From: Astrothelium macrocarpum
Lineage: Eukaryota; Ascomycota; Dothideomycetes; Trypetheliales; Trypetheliaceae
NCBI GenBank assembly: GCA_021030915.1
Contig: JAGEMR010000003.1
Location: 496,001 to 560,000 of the forward strand
Reading direction: 5' to 3'
DNA: 64,000 nucleotides
The stretch's first letter is position 1; every line of letters begins with the position of its first letter. A program made the position numbers and the translations under genes. Below the pieces are notes generated by a model that worked only from the letters and a program-made list of their open reading frames with translations, searched no databases and was not told the origin of the DNA. Below, in pieces: positions 53,454 through 64,000 of the stretch.

Positions 53454-54258
53454 TGAAGGCAATGAGAGATTAATATCCTGTCTTTGATATGCCAAGATGA
53501 GTGCATTGTGAAAAGTGATGCCCGAGGTAGTTCATTCATTGCCTTTTGCATGATCACCGAAGTGTAGTGAATGCTCAAATTATGATGCACAGTCCACCTG
53601 GAAGTGGTGTAGAAGAAGGGGGGGGGGTCGTGATTACCGTCAGCGACGCGCCATCATGCACGCTATTAAAGGGGCGCCACGCCAAATCATGTGAGGTCAT
53701 TAAGAATCTGGCTGCATGACTTTTTAGGACAGCGAGAGTAGCCTCAGACTTGGTGTACCTCGAGTAATCTTCTTATAAAACTCATCTATCCGGACATTAA
53801 AACAAATTCTGCCAAGAGCGCTACAAGACTCGTACGCCCGTGGAATAGGACCTCGTGCTTTGTGCTTTTAACCATTTGACTCGAACTTCATTCCAACCAT
53901 TGAGTTAACCGTGAACATAAAATGAAAGGGATTAGAAAAACAAATTGAGCCGTCTGAAGATACGTTGCATTACACGACAGGGATGACAGAGAGCAAAGTA
54001 AGCAAGTCTTCCATCCTTGGTATGGTGACTGCCTGTTTGAGCAGATCCCCTAAGTGGAGCCTTCCGTAGCAGAAGGTATCAAGAACTTTGCATGAGCGGA
54101 CTTCCGAAGCTGACATCTTATTTCTACCTGTTAAAATGAATAGGTACGGCTTTCGGAATTCACAACGGCAAAGCAGTATCTTCAATTCTTCGTTTCTTTT
54201 ATTTAATTGGTACCTGGCTTGGTAAATTTGGTCAGCCTTGTTCTTTTGGATTACCAAA
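53454..54258. other. Divergent intergenic region DNA ligase / DUF1295-like gene
   Basis: 805 bp holding both promoters. Contains a run of 10 G (53618-53627). No supported gene; a 95-codon minus-strand frame (53970-54257) lacks motifs. Confidence 0.5.
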
Positions 54259-55120
54259 ATGAGTGAAAAGAGAGCAGATCAAAAGCAAGGGGATTTCATC
54301 CAGAGGGGTGTAAAGAAAGCATCCCCAGTCGGAAGCACAGTTCTTGTGGGCTTGCGTGCGCTTGACCCATTTCTACAATACGCAATATTGGCTGGAGATT
54401 TTGGTTCCACGATCATACGAAAATGTGGTGGGACCATTCTTCGGCCTGGTGTTCCAATAATTACAAACACCATGATCGATAGACTGGAACTCTCTCCGCA
54501 TAGGCTCGCATTGTTATCGATGGCAATTGGCAGTGCTCTCAAGCAGATTATATGGGTATTGTACACATCTCAAGAAGCACTGCCCGTATCATCTGCAGTA
54601 CTCATTTCGCTTTACAACACGATGCTCAACTCGGTTAATGCGCTTCTCTTCGTATGCTCCAAGACGTCTGCTGCGGCTTCCGGAGAAAGCTTTTGGCAGC
54701 CGCAGTCATTGGTTGGATGCGTTTTGTATAGCATCAGTCTAATTGCAGAAACACTATGCGAGATTCAACGCAAGCGCTTCAAGGACGATCCTGCGAACAA
54801 AGGAAAAGTTTGCGATATTGGTCTTTTCTCTCTAGCTAGGCACATCAACTATGGAGCTTATACTGTTTGGCGTGTGGGATATGCCTTGGCTTCAGCAGGG
54901 TAGATTTTCGGTTCCTTTATGGGGATGTATTTTTTTTCTTGACTTTGCTTTGCGCGGAGTGCCTGCTATTGATAGGTATTGTCAAAATCGCGTAAGTTGT
55001 ATACTGTCTCACACCTTGAGGATGGTGCAAATGCTGACTATTTATGATCAACAGTATGGGCAGCAATGGACCAGGTTCAAGGCAAAGGTTCCATGTGCTC
55101 TCTTGCCTTTGATATACTAA
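54259..55120 (+). pseudogene. DUF1295 / steroid-reductase-like membrane protein gene with nonsense codon and frameshift
   Basis: Seen: ATG 54259 opens a frame with the family features LVGLRALDPFLQYAILAG, RLALLSMAIGSALKQIIWVL and SLARHINYGAYTVWRVGYAL. At 54901 the codon expected to be Trp is TAG. Some 30 nt later an 8-T run (54930-54937) has one T too many. Beyond it the expected sequence resumes in the next frame: FFLDFALRGVPAIDRYCQNR, a well-formed intron (54992-55054, GTAAGT...CAACAG), then YGQQWTRFKAKVPCALLPLIY and a stop. Family knowledge: DUF1295 proteins are multi-pass, related to steroid 5-alpha-reductases. Alternatively 54900-54975 (GTAGAT...GATAG) may be spliced out: it is phase-compatible and would restore a frame lacking about 25 residues of a membrane segment. 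Sequencing error is the third option. Confidence 0.65.
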
Positions 55121-56189
55121 AATTGTGGTGACGAATCGGGTAGTCCAACGTTCGTGGCACGAATGGGTGAAAGACCAGAGCAAAGGTAGAAACTCACAAA
55201 CCATAGAAAATCAACAAGCGACATTGCGGCTGGATTCAGGAGGAAAAACGCGCCTGTGCTTTACCTCAGTATGTACGTTTGGTTTTCGAAACCAAACTGT
55301 GAATGCGGCCTGCCATCATAGGTGCGGTACCCGAGGATTCATCCTATCAAGCCTTGTATGAGCAAAACCATGTATATGATTGGATCATGGACGGCCAGCT
55401 CACATGGGTATGGGACCAGGCATTGAAACAGTACCTACTTAGACATTACCCGGTAGCAGCACGTCAAGCATGCAGAGACGACTGTTCCTCTGCCATATCC
55501 CATAGCGGCAGTATCCGGGAAATCGATGTGGTCTGGCGACTTGATCGGCAGGGTGCGGTGCATCGAAAATGGTCGGGCATCAGCAGAACAGGTTACAGGC
55601 GGTGCACGAGCTGAGCAGGCGTTGGTCAGAGTCAGATGGCAATGCCGTGTTGGTTGGACGAGAAAGATCAGTGTGTGGTAGGGAATCGAGGCAGAGGTGA
55701 TGCAATCGGTCGATGTTGAGGCCATGAAGCTGAAGGACAACAGGTATGACGCAAGGCGATAGGGGAACTGCTGATGACTTGGGAGCGTGCGGGTGGGTCT
55801 GGCCCGGACCCTGAAATCGGAGTCGAGCCTGGATCGCGCTCAGCAGGCGCATCGATCGACCCCTTCGATTCTCGGACCCTTGCTCCCAAGTACTCTGAGG
55901 CCTCAAGATCGCTTCCTCACCCACTGGATCAATTGCTCGCCATGGCAAGCAATCGCCGGAATCGAGATGCCTCTCTGACCACGCATCATCACATTGTGCC
56001 CAGCCTGCCTCTTTTGCCATCGTCTTCCCTAAACTTTCGCCAGCTCTCCTGCTACTGTATTTGTACACGCCTCGTAGCATTATTGCCCTTGCATAGCGAT
56101 CATCTTCAGAAATTGAATTTTTGATGGTCGGGTGCGTTGCATACCATTTTTCTATGTAACACCCCCTGTAATATACTCGACGTTGAACC
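55121..56189 (+). other. frq upstream region
   Basis: 1.07 kb between the DUF1295-like gene and frq. In Neurospora the frq promoter carries light- and clock-response elements; here the stretch 55519-55875 is rich in GATC/CGAT words (listed separately). A 237-codon antisense frame covers 55580-56293 without a recognisable motif. Confidence 0.5.
55519..55875 (+). promoter_or_regulatory. Cluster of GATC/CGAT motifs, candidate light/clock response region of frq
   Basis: AATCGATG (55521), TTGATCGG (55541), AATCGGTCGATG (around 55705), GGATCGCG (55831) and ATCGATCGACCCCTTCGATT (55851-55870) lie 320-670 bp before the frq ATG. White-collar complex elements in Neurospora contain two spaced GATC/CGAT half-sites. 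The last cluster resembles this arrangement but does not match a strict consensus. Inference only. Confidence 0.35.
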
Positions 56190-59100
56190 ATGGCTTCCGC
56201 AAACGCGGTACCGCCTTCTACCAATAGACCCTCGCCCACTCTGCCTCGACGACCTCCAGCATCCAAATCCGTGTCGTTGATGCATTCACCCACACGGCGA
56301 AATTTGTCAAATGTTCAAAGTCGACAAAGCCCGCTGAGGCGCGTCCACACAAGGGAAGACCCGGAGTCACGTCCAACCGCCATGAACAACAATAAAAAAA
56401 ACAGTTCGGGGGAGAGTAGTAATGCAGACAACTGGTTTGAGAAATCCAACAATAATGTGTCGCAAGGCAGTAATACATTCATGGATAGTATGCATTCACC
56501 TTTCCATTCGCTTACTCAACTCTAACAAATCCTTGCTAGATGATCCACCCTTTTTCCTTCGCACAGGCTCGTCATCAGACAGCCCACCAGACAATCTACG
56601 ACATGACTCTGGTCCTCCTCCAAGCGGGATAGGACGCGTACTACTCCAGAGATCGGGCGTCGTAAGGGGAGAGTCACAAGGTGGAAGTAGTTCAGAAGAC
56701 TTTCGCAGTGTGATTGACGACCTCACCGTGGAGAATAAGAAACTCAAGAAACGATTGAAAAGATTTGAGAAGCTCCATGATGCACACCTTCAAGATGAAA
56801 AACTTTTTGAAGTGCGCATTCACGGCCTTCCGCCTGAAAAGAAACGAGAACTGGAAGAGACATTGAAACAATTTGCTCTACAACTTGATGCTAGCCCTTT
56901 AAGCGGGTCACCTCTACCTTTGGATCGCTTTGCCCCTGCTCTTAAATCGCACAAGACTGGATCATCTTCGCACACTTCCAATCACCTTGTTGCCGACTCA
57001 GCCTATGCCTCAATGTCAGCATCAGGTCAAGGCTCCTCTGTACCTGGCCACACTTCTACTGGTGCAAGCAATCGTGACCGATCGACCCAAGGGAATGTGA
57101 AATCGGCCAAGTCAAGAGATGCGAATATCCATTCATATCTTCATGACATACCCGAGGGTCTTTTACCACGAAGACCACCAGTTATGACAGAAAAGGCCAA
57201 GGAGAAACTGGTGGTTCGTCGGCTCGAACAAATTTTTGCTGGCAAAGGTGCTGCGGTTGAAGGACATCAACAGCCTTTGCAACAGCAAGAGGTATCTCAA
57301 CTGGCAGCCAAAGCCGACCGCAACGAAATCGAAGCTCGGGGACAACGTGCAGGAATCGAAGGCTTACGTGAAGCGCGCATCATGCCAGAAGAGGCGGAAG
57401 ATCCTATGTATTCCAATAGAATCAAGGAACAACCTCATTTGGAAAGCAACCATAAGCCCCAGCTCATTTGGCAAAGTTCCCATCAAGATTCAAGAGGAGG
57501 AACATCGCCAGAGCAAAGACCAACGAGGCCATTGGATCTTGACCCATATCGGGCACAAGTGCCTGCAGAAAATATTGACTACATCCGTCATCTCGGTTTC
57601 TCCCCGCCCGACGTTCAAACAATGTCCATTCCCGAAGAGGGTCACGGCTGGATTTACCTCAATCTGCTCATCAACATGGCCCAGCTTCACACCCTCAATG
57701 TCACGAGCGAATTTGTCAAGAAGGCTTTGACGGACTTTAGCTCCAAATTTGAATTGTCGAATGATGGGCGGAAAGTCCGGTGGCGAGGAGGTCATAGTAT
57801 CAGCAAGACAAGCAGCGATGGATCAAGCTCTGCAGACCTCGAGCCAGAAGCGTATTATCGTTCCAGGGAACACAATCGCCGCAAGCGTAGTAAGGCGAGA
57901 AAAGCGGAGAATCAAGCCGTTGCACAGCCGAGTCCTGATGGCCAGCAAAAATCGACCAACACCGGAGGATCAAACAATCAAGTTGCATACACGCCTCTGT
58001 TTTTCCACCGGGAGAACAGCGACGATGAGGCAGAATCATCATACGAAGATTCTGGTCTCGAGTCTCCACAACCAGCATACGTCACTGGCCACTCTTCTGG
58101 ATTGGCGAGCTCTGGCATGCGAACTACTTCATCGCGTCGCAAACGAGATGACGGGCCGATCATTTTCTACAACAAAGCTCGATTCTGTACTGATCTTAGC
58201 GGTGATCGGGCGGCTGGGAAGGACCGATTGCACAATGTGATTGATTATCAAAGTGTGACGCCAACGGCAATTGGTAACGAAGCTTATGACAAGCATCATC
58301 ATCAACCGGTCGAATCAGGCCGTGGGCCATTGTCACGCGCGGTGCAACTTCCTGATGCGATGGATCTGGACGACAATCCCATCCCAGCCGAGCAAGAGCT
58401 CGCTTTCCCCAGTGATTCTCCAGGGAGATCTTTCAGGTCAGCAAGTCGCAAGTCGAGTCCAGAACCGATGGAATTTGAAGTTTCGGGGCTAGGTGGTGTT
58501 TGTCCAGATGACAACTTTGAAATCACGGTCAAAAATCGGCACATGCCAATGAGCCAACAAACAATGCATCCACAAGCGAAACACAGCTTTGGTAAAAAGA
58601 TTCATCATCACCGGCTGGCTGCCATTCTCGCGTCCAGCAGGCTTTCTGCAACTCCTCCGATCAATGGGCAAATTGTTGCTACAAAGAGAAAGAATTTGCC
58701 ACCGTCGGCTTTGCCTCCACCTTCGTATTTTCCCACGGAATCATCGCCCGAGACGGACGAGTCGGATGCAGATAGTGACGCTTCACAAACGCCCGAAAGT
58801 CCCGACGGTGAGGCTCCGGCAACTGCGCCACAGCCACTCACCATCCCCGCAGCCAGCAGTGACGAGGAATCATCTGAAGAAAGCTCGGAAGACGAAGACG
58901 ACGACGAATCTGATGCTTCGGTGGACTTACTCGCGGCTGCGCGCGAGATTGATCCAGCCAAGGTTCAAGAGCAGGAACGTGAATACGACAGCCATGTCGC
59001 AGAACGACTTGCAGAGGAGATTCCCGCTGGGAGTAGTGCTGCGACGGCTGGTGGAGGAAGCGGTTTCGCGAGTCCGGCCAGTACGATGGTTCACCCTAAC

Positions 59101-59256
59101 TCTTCTGATGAGGAAGATGCGGATGATATTGATGAAGGGGAAGATGCGAAGGCTATTCCTAACGCAGGAATGACCGCAAAAGGGCCGGCCGGTTTGAAGC
59201 GTACCAGGACCAGCGACAGTATGGTGGTTCACGGCAAGACCCCCCGATTAGACTAA
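56190..59256 (+). CDS. frq: Circadian clock protein Frequency (FRQ), 1004 aa
   Basis: Negative element of the fungal clock; with FRH helicase and casein kinase 1 it inhibits the white-collar complex. Seen: exon 1 56190-56487, a 52-nt intron (GTATGC...GCTAG) and exon 2 56540-59256. The join yields FMDNDPPFFLRTGSSSDSPP, a hallmark of FRQ. Other conserved blocks: KNSSGESSNADNWFEKSNNN, the coiled coil VIDDLTVENKKLKKRLKRFE (about 157-190) followed by RIHGLPPEKKREL, SYLHDIPEGLLPR, WIYLNLLINMAQLH with KFELSNDGRKVRWRGG, and GLGGVCPDDNFEITVKNRH near the FRH-binding part. A basic NLS-like RRKRSKARK is at about 555. The C-terminus has acidic Ser clusters (ASSDEESSEESSEDEDDD) of PEST type. Length is typical (Neurospora 989 aa). 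Confidence 0.95.
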
Positions 59257-60360
59257 AAGGGAACCAGTACCAGTAGACGAGCAAATTTGGGCATGTTTTG
59301 GGAGGAAATGCACTGCTGGATCATCAAGGTTCAACGGAAGAGACTCGCGTCTTGTACTCATCCAAAGTTTACGAGTTTTGGCGACGGCGTCCGGGAGGAA
59401 AGTCGAGATACCCCCTGGTTTTGTTTGGCGGTGTTGGTTCAGATGATCAAACTAATAGACACTGTGAACCTTATAATAATGCCATCTACTTTGCCTGCTA
59501 AGCCAATGAGTGAGATGATGTGACGCGAGTCGGGCGGTAGCGTGATGATGGGCGTCAGGGTTCGGCTAGTTGACGCTGTTAACGGACGCCATCTCTGCCA
59601 TGTCTGGCCCAGTGCACGGCATTTGAGCGGGCGGCGCTGATCGCCCCCACGACGCGTTGACGCTCCCGGAAAGGCGAATATTCTGCAATCTAAACGCGCG
59701 AGCCAAAGAGTAGCTTTACCGGTCCATTCTCGACCGCGTCTCCAATACAACGGCTCGGGAGCATCGGGAGCCCTCAGGCGCGGATCGCGAGGGGCAGGCA
59801 TCTCCCCAGTTCAAACCCATCAAAAACTCTGGCTGATGCATGAAATTCAACACGCGACTCCAGCTGATCCCGCAGAACCAGCCCGCCCCCGTAAAAACGC
59901 GTTCCTCCCATTATATTGAGCGTCCGGGCATTGAGTCTCTGCTCCCATATCAAACCCCTTCCGACGTAACGGATTTCTGATCTCGCATCTCTAACCTGCT
60001 CCCCCACTCCGATCTGGATTGTGAATTTATCTGAACCACGGCTCCCTCCCACTCCTCGATACACTCACCCCGCCTGCCCAGCCCTGCAAATTTCCAATGG
60101 GGAAGTTGCCATTCTGACTCGAACCCTGAACATTCATAATCTGCATGATGCACTCGTCGCCATCAGCGTGAATGCTCTTCTCGCCGTGTGTGGTGTGCTA
60201 GTCACACTCGTCACATGTTCGATCGCGACTTCCCTAACAATAACAACGACAATAAACAACCGCGCCTCGGTGCCGATTAATACCTTACCCTACCCTATTG
60301 TTCTTAATTTTTCTCCGACAATAGTACCCTCGTGGCTTTTGTTCAATTCGTTCTTTCGTC
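59257..60360. other. Intergenic region frq / 502-aa protein gene
   Basis: 1.1 kb with frq 3' UTR and the promoter/leader of the next gene (T/C-rich before 60361). No gene supported. An antisense transcript, known at the Neurospora locus, could start here, but no sequence signal shows it. Confidence 0.45.
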
Positions 60361-61934
60361 ATGGCTTCTTCTACTGCTTCTCAACCTAGTCCTCTTCCAG
60401 ACCCTCATATTTCTGGTTCTTCATATCCTCTAATTCTCGACCACGTACTTTCTTATCCCGGCACATATGAGATTCCTCTTCGTACCATGTACACTTTGAA
60501 TTCAACTCCACGCGCTCAACCACTTCCTCAGCTGTTTAAACAGACCGCAACATCTACTACTGGTCGTGAAACACCATCCAGTTCTCAGCAAGACGCTGCT
60601 ATGCAATTCACATCTTCTCTCATGTCTCAAATCTCTCAACTCCCCTCTCAACCCTGCTCGCTACCACCAAGCTTCATCAATTCTTTCGTTCGACGTTGTT
60701 TTGCTGTTGAAATTGAAGCTGTTGATTTCCCCCAATCTCTCACTGCTCTGGACTATCTGAAGGATTTGGAACTCCGTCGCCGACGCGAAGCTGCCAGCGC
60801 TTTTCGTAGACTCAGTCTCGACCTCGCAGATCTTGATGGGGATCTCGAAAAGTGCTCGCATCAGTATCCAGCCATGACTTCCTGGGTACGCTCGATTCGA
60901 GACAAGGAGAAGAAAGTCGAAGCACTTTACACGCAAATCTACATTGGCCTTCGACGCTGGGTAAGCCGCTTATCTTCTACTTGTTTTCAATCCGTTCACA
61001 CTTCATCGCTAACATTCATTATCAGATCCTCATTAACGAGCTCCAACTTCCTCCATTCAACAAGCACAACGCCATTGCCATGCTCAATACTCTCTATCCA
61101 CCAGTCATCACTGCTCAGCCCACCACTCAACTTACACCAACCGTCCTCAAGCAACAACGTGACGGCTGGTTCCGCTACATCACAGCCGTCGAGCAAAACG
61201 GTGCTCTCGTCCTCGCCAACCTCCTCAATCAAGGCCGCCGGCCAGGCGACAAGAACGGCTGGCCCGCACTACGCAGCTCCCTCGACATGTATCTCCGCAC
61301 TGCCACCGTCGTCATTGCTGAATGTAGCGCTATTCCAGATCGTACCCACTTTAGCCTGGCTTCTCCCACGGCTACCAACGGAGCCGAAGACAAGGATGGT
61401 GGGAGTCGCAAGCGTGGTCGCAAGGCCGACTCGGGCGTAGGATTCGAACCCCGTCGTCCCTCTACCAGCGGCAGCAACAAATCCACAGGCCGTCGTGATA
61501 TAGATGCTACCAACATATCGCCCGCTTCCTCATCCTCTCCAGGAACAAATGGTCAGCAGAGTTCTACTGCAGCAGCAAAATCACATTCCACGCTTGAGCG
61601 TCTCGCTCGCGAGTTCCGCCGCTTGCGGCCAAAGAAGGCGGCTACGCCTGCAACCCCACCCACTCAAGTGATTACTCTCCCAATCTCTTCCGTGGACGAC
61701 TCAGTGGTTCCAGCAGCGACGTCAACGCAGCCGAGCAGTACGGAGAGCAAAAAGCGTGCGACGCTGAGGAAAATGAAAAGCCTAGGTGCAATAGGCGAGG
61801 CACGGCAGAATGCCAAGTCTGTGGGGAAGAAGGAAGAGCAGGCGCCGGAGGTGCCGGCGGTAGACGAGGAGTTGTTCAAGCGAGAGATGCAAAAGATAGT
61901 GCGGCAGAGGGATCTCACGGCGGGTAGGCTCTAA
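60361..61934 (+). CDS. Fungal protein with central helical domain, 502 aa, unknown function
   Basis: Seen: exon 1 60361-60960 (200 codons), a 65-nt intron (GTAAGC...TATCAG, phase 0) and exon 2 61026-61934. N-terminus: SSYPLILDHVLSYPGTYEIP, then a predicted helical region around residues 80-290 with FINSFVRRCFAVEIEAVDFP, a coiled-coil-like ELRRRREAASAFRRLSLDL, and DGWFRYITAVEQNGALVLAN. The C-terminal 200 residues are basic and Ser/Thr-rich with possible NLS (SRKRGRKAD) and a final helix (EELFKREMQKIVRQRDL). No membrane helix or signal peptide. I recognise no named domain; the helical core and basic tail might suit a nuclear scaffold, which is a guess. Codons in the last 60 residues are G-ending. 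Confidence 0.75.
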
Positions 61935-63208
61935 AGTATGACGCCACGGGATGATGGGGCAGGATGCGTTGAGCTGGATTCGTGCTTGTGTTTCTACTTT
62001 ATTGCTTGCTATTGCTCGGCGTTTGCAGGCTGGGACGTCTCAGCTAGAGGTGGAACAGACCCGAAAAACCAGGAGTTCGGAAAAAGGGTCTGAGATCGAA
62101 AAAAAGGTTCGGCCGAACCCAAGGGCGCGCTGGGAAAACGGGGTCGGGAATGGTATGGTGGGCTGGGCTTATTGCATGCATGCATATCATACGACTCGCC
62201 ACGACCTGCGCATGAATCTGGGATCATCGGGGGAAAGAAAAAGAAATCACGAAAATGAAAAAGAAAAAAAAATTCAGAAGAACTGTATTAATGAGCTTAA
62301 TTACGCACATGCCGCAGCAATGCAATGTATACTGGCTGGACTCGGGACTTTTTTTTTCCTTTTCTCTCAGGCGTACTGAAGGTTTCGGCATGAGCTGTCT
62401 ATGAGATTAATTACTGGCCGTCATCACAGTCGGAATGCAGACGCTTATGCTCTTGTGGGGAGGATTACTCTATTGAAGACAAGAGGCTTTGTGCTCGATT
62501 TCTTTCCTCGAGTTCGGAAAGACAAGCTCGAGTGGCACTTTCGAGCGTGCTGGTCGTGTGCAGCTGAGATCGATCTGATAATGTGCCCTTTTTCTCTTCT
62601 TCTTTTACTCACTGGTTGATATTCATGCTGATGCAGATGTGCATATGGTGCTGGTTGTTGCTCGGATGTGATGCTTTACTTGGAGGTTGTGGTTCTCAGT
62701 AGATAATGGGATAAAATACGAGCAAGTTGAAATTTCCATTGAAGCTTCATATAAAATTGTGTTTCACCCCACGCGAACGACGCAGCCGGAGATTCAGGAA
62801 CCGATTGCCATGATTTGGAAAGACCCAAGTGTCAAATTACGAGCAAAGTCGAATTATGAGCAAGTAGGTTGCTGTCTTCAGCTATACGTGCATCTAGAAG
62901 CGACATACATGCCAAAGATCTCCCCATTCCTCTCAATTCAGCCAAGGTCAGCCACTCCGACCATAACAATGGCCCTTCCTACCACCACCTCACCGTATAG
63001 AACACCATCCCAAATGTCATATTATGCATTCGATCGAGCTACCACGCACACTTCATGAACACCTCCACCCTCCTGTAAATCCCCGGTAAATTCCGCATCA
63101 CCACCACCACCTCCCCCATCTCAAGCCTCACCCCCCAAATCCCCCCATCCCATCTCTCCCACCCTCCTCTCTCCCACCCTCCTTCTCCGTAGCTCATCCA
63201 GTGAAGAT
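61935..63208. other. Convergent intergenic region
   Basis: 1.27 kb between converging genes. A/T homopolymers (62,250-62,270; 62,348-62,358) and a 123-codon frame at 62687-63058 without motifs. The phrase ACGAGCAA recurs at about 62,718 and 62,839. No gene supported. Confidence 0.45.
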
Positions 63209-64000
63209 CTAAACAACAACCCACCGCTTATCCACCTCGCGCGCACCAACCCGCGCGGCGCGCTCGCCCAGCGTGTCGCGCAGCACGGCGACGGGCGTGG
63301 CCGGGAAGCGCGCGCGCAGCAGCTCGAGCAGCTCGCGCTTCGTCGCCGTCGACCCGTGCACCAGCTGCGTGAAGCGCGCCACCTCGGCCGGGTCCTGCAG
63401 CAGGCGTCGCGGTTTGGCCGCGGTGGGCGCTGGGGCGGGGTGCGGGGGGGCTGATGAGGATGATGCTGGTGCTGGGGGAGGGGGAGGAGGGGGGTGCATG
63501 TTTGTGGTGGTGGTGCTGCTGGGAGGAGCAGGGGCGAGGACGTGCGGCGGGGGTGAGGTGGGGGTCCAGTAGGTTGTTGAGAAGGGGTCGATGGGGTGGG
63601 TCGTGTCTGGTGGATGGTTAGTAGGGTGTTTGTGGTGCAGGGGAGGGAGGGGAAGTGAATAGAGGGAGAGATGTACCAATGAGGAAGCCCATGCGATACT
63701 CGCTTAGGTTGGCAGAATGGTCGTCTCTTGCTGGTCGTTGGATGTTGCCGTCTTTGTCGGCCCAGCAGAGTCCTGTGCATACCGGCTCGAGATCTCCGCT
63801 GATCAACTTCCTCTTGCTCCTGGCGGCATCAGCGGCGCCTTCGTCGTCAAGGAAACCTTCCATATCATCGGGCCCGTCTACGCTTTCCGTGTCTTCTTCG
63901 CCTTCGGACTCCAGATCCTCACCTTCCTCTGGCTCTTCCCACTCTGCCTCAGAATCGTAGTCGTAATCGGTATCCTGCCGCATGTGAAGCAGAGGATTGC
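63209..64000 (-). CDS. rlf2: Chromatin assembly factor 1 large subunit (Cac1/Rlf2, CAF-1 p150), C-terminal part
   Basis: Histone chaperone subunit that deposits H3-H4 behind replication forks. Seen: minus-strand frame open at the right edge, exon from beyond 64000 to 63677, a 70-nt intron (GTACAT...CACCAG) and exon 63606-63209. The first part carries the CAF1A acidic signature DYDYDSEAEWEEPEEGEDLE. The join gives MGFLIDTTHPIDPFSTTYW, then a proline-rich linker and the C-terminal winged-helix domain (FTQLVHGSTATKRELLELL, then RFPATPVAVLRDTLGERAAR and VDKRWVVV), which binds DNA in yeast Cac1. The N-terminal PIP box and KER region lie outside the window. Confidence 0.92.

Noticed and set aside
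55580..56293. 237-codon antisense frame over the frq 5' end
   Set aside because: No recognisable domain and composition typical of chance. A non-coding antisense RNA is still possible but cannot be seen.
1..64000. CRISPR arrays, prophage or bacterial-type operons
   Set aside because: Introns throughout and eukaryotic gene families; no regularly spaced repeats seen.

Overview
This window is nuclear DNA of a filamentous ascomycete (Pezizomycotina). The signs are short introns of about 50-65 nt with GT...AG ends and CTAAC/TACTAAC-like branch points, compact genes on both strands, and single-copy fungal genes (lanosterol synthase, Crb2/Rad9, XPB, Rpt3, Mss4, a Cdc12-type septin). A frequency (frq) circadian clock gene argues for a Sordariomycete, Dothideomycete or Leotiomycete rather than an Aspergillus-like fungus. 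Genus cannot be told from this sequence. No CRISPR array, intact transposon, rRNA or tRNA was seen.

Layout. 1-3.4 kb: 3' part of mitochondrial ribosomal protein mL57/MRPL15, a small unknown protein, and an ICln-like protein, all +. 3.6-8.4 kb: a large single-pass membrane protein on -, with an in-frame stop near its end and an unresolved 5' part. 8.8-9.9 kb: a sorbose-reductase-type SDR. 12.2-13.4 kb: a Ser/Gly-rich fungal protein. 15.0-17.4 kb: lanosterol synthase. 17.7-22.4 kb: Crb2/Rad9 checkpoint mediator. 22.7-24.5 kb (-): secreted GH43 enzyme. 24.9-27.8 kb (-): Pwp2/Utp1. 28.2-29.6 kb: septin. 30.1-31.4 kb: WDR83/MORG1. 34.3-35.5 kb: CASTOR-like ACT protein. 35.8-36.6 kb (-): PSI-like membrane protein. 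37.6-38.0 kb: 78-aa protein. 38.4-38.9 kb (-): short membrane-anchored fungal protein. 39.2-41.8 kb: XPB/Ssl2. 42.5-43.4 kb: methyltransferase. 43.8-45.1 kb: Rpt3. 46.2-49.4 kb (-): Mss4 PIP5-kinase. 50.1-53.5 kb (-): Lig4-related DNA ligase. 54.3-55.1 kb: DUF1295-like reductase with two lesions. 56.2-59.3 kb: frq. 60.4-61.9 kb: unknown fungal protein. 63.2-64.0 kb (-): C-terminal part of CAF-1 large subunit, running off the window.

The genes do not form a pathway cluster. Several concern genome maintenance (Crb2, DNA ligase, XPB, CAF-1) and several signalling or growth (Mss4, septin, WDR83, CASTOR-like), but they look like ordinary dispersed housekeeping genes.

The most unusual signals are: (1) a wobble-position switch from C-ending to G-ending codons toward the 3' end in about a dozen genes on both strands; (2) an in-frame TAG followed by 74 clearly coding codons in the membrane protein; (3) a nonsense codon plus one-base insertion in the DUF1295-like gene, both inside a phase-matched GT...AG segment that could be spliced out; (4) frq with a cluster of GATC/CGAT motifs upstream; (5) an 82-bp diverged tandem duplication behind XPB. 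Exon boundaries are my own reading of splice signals and protein continuity, without transcript data.
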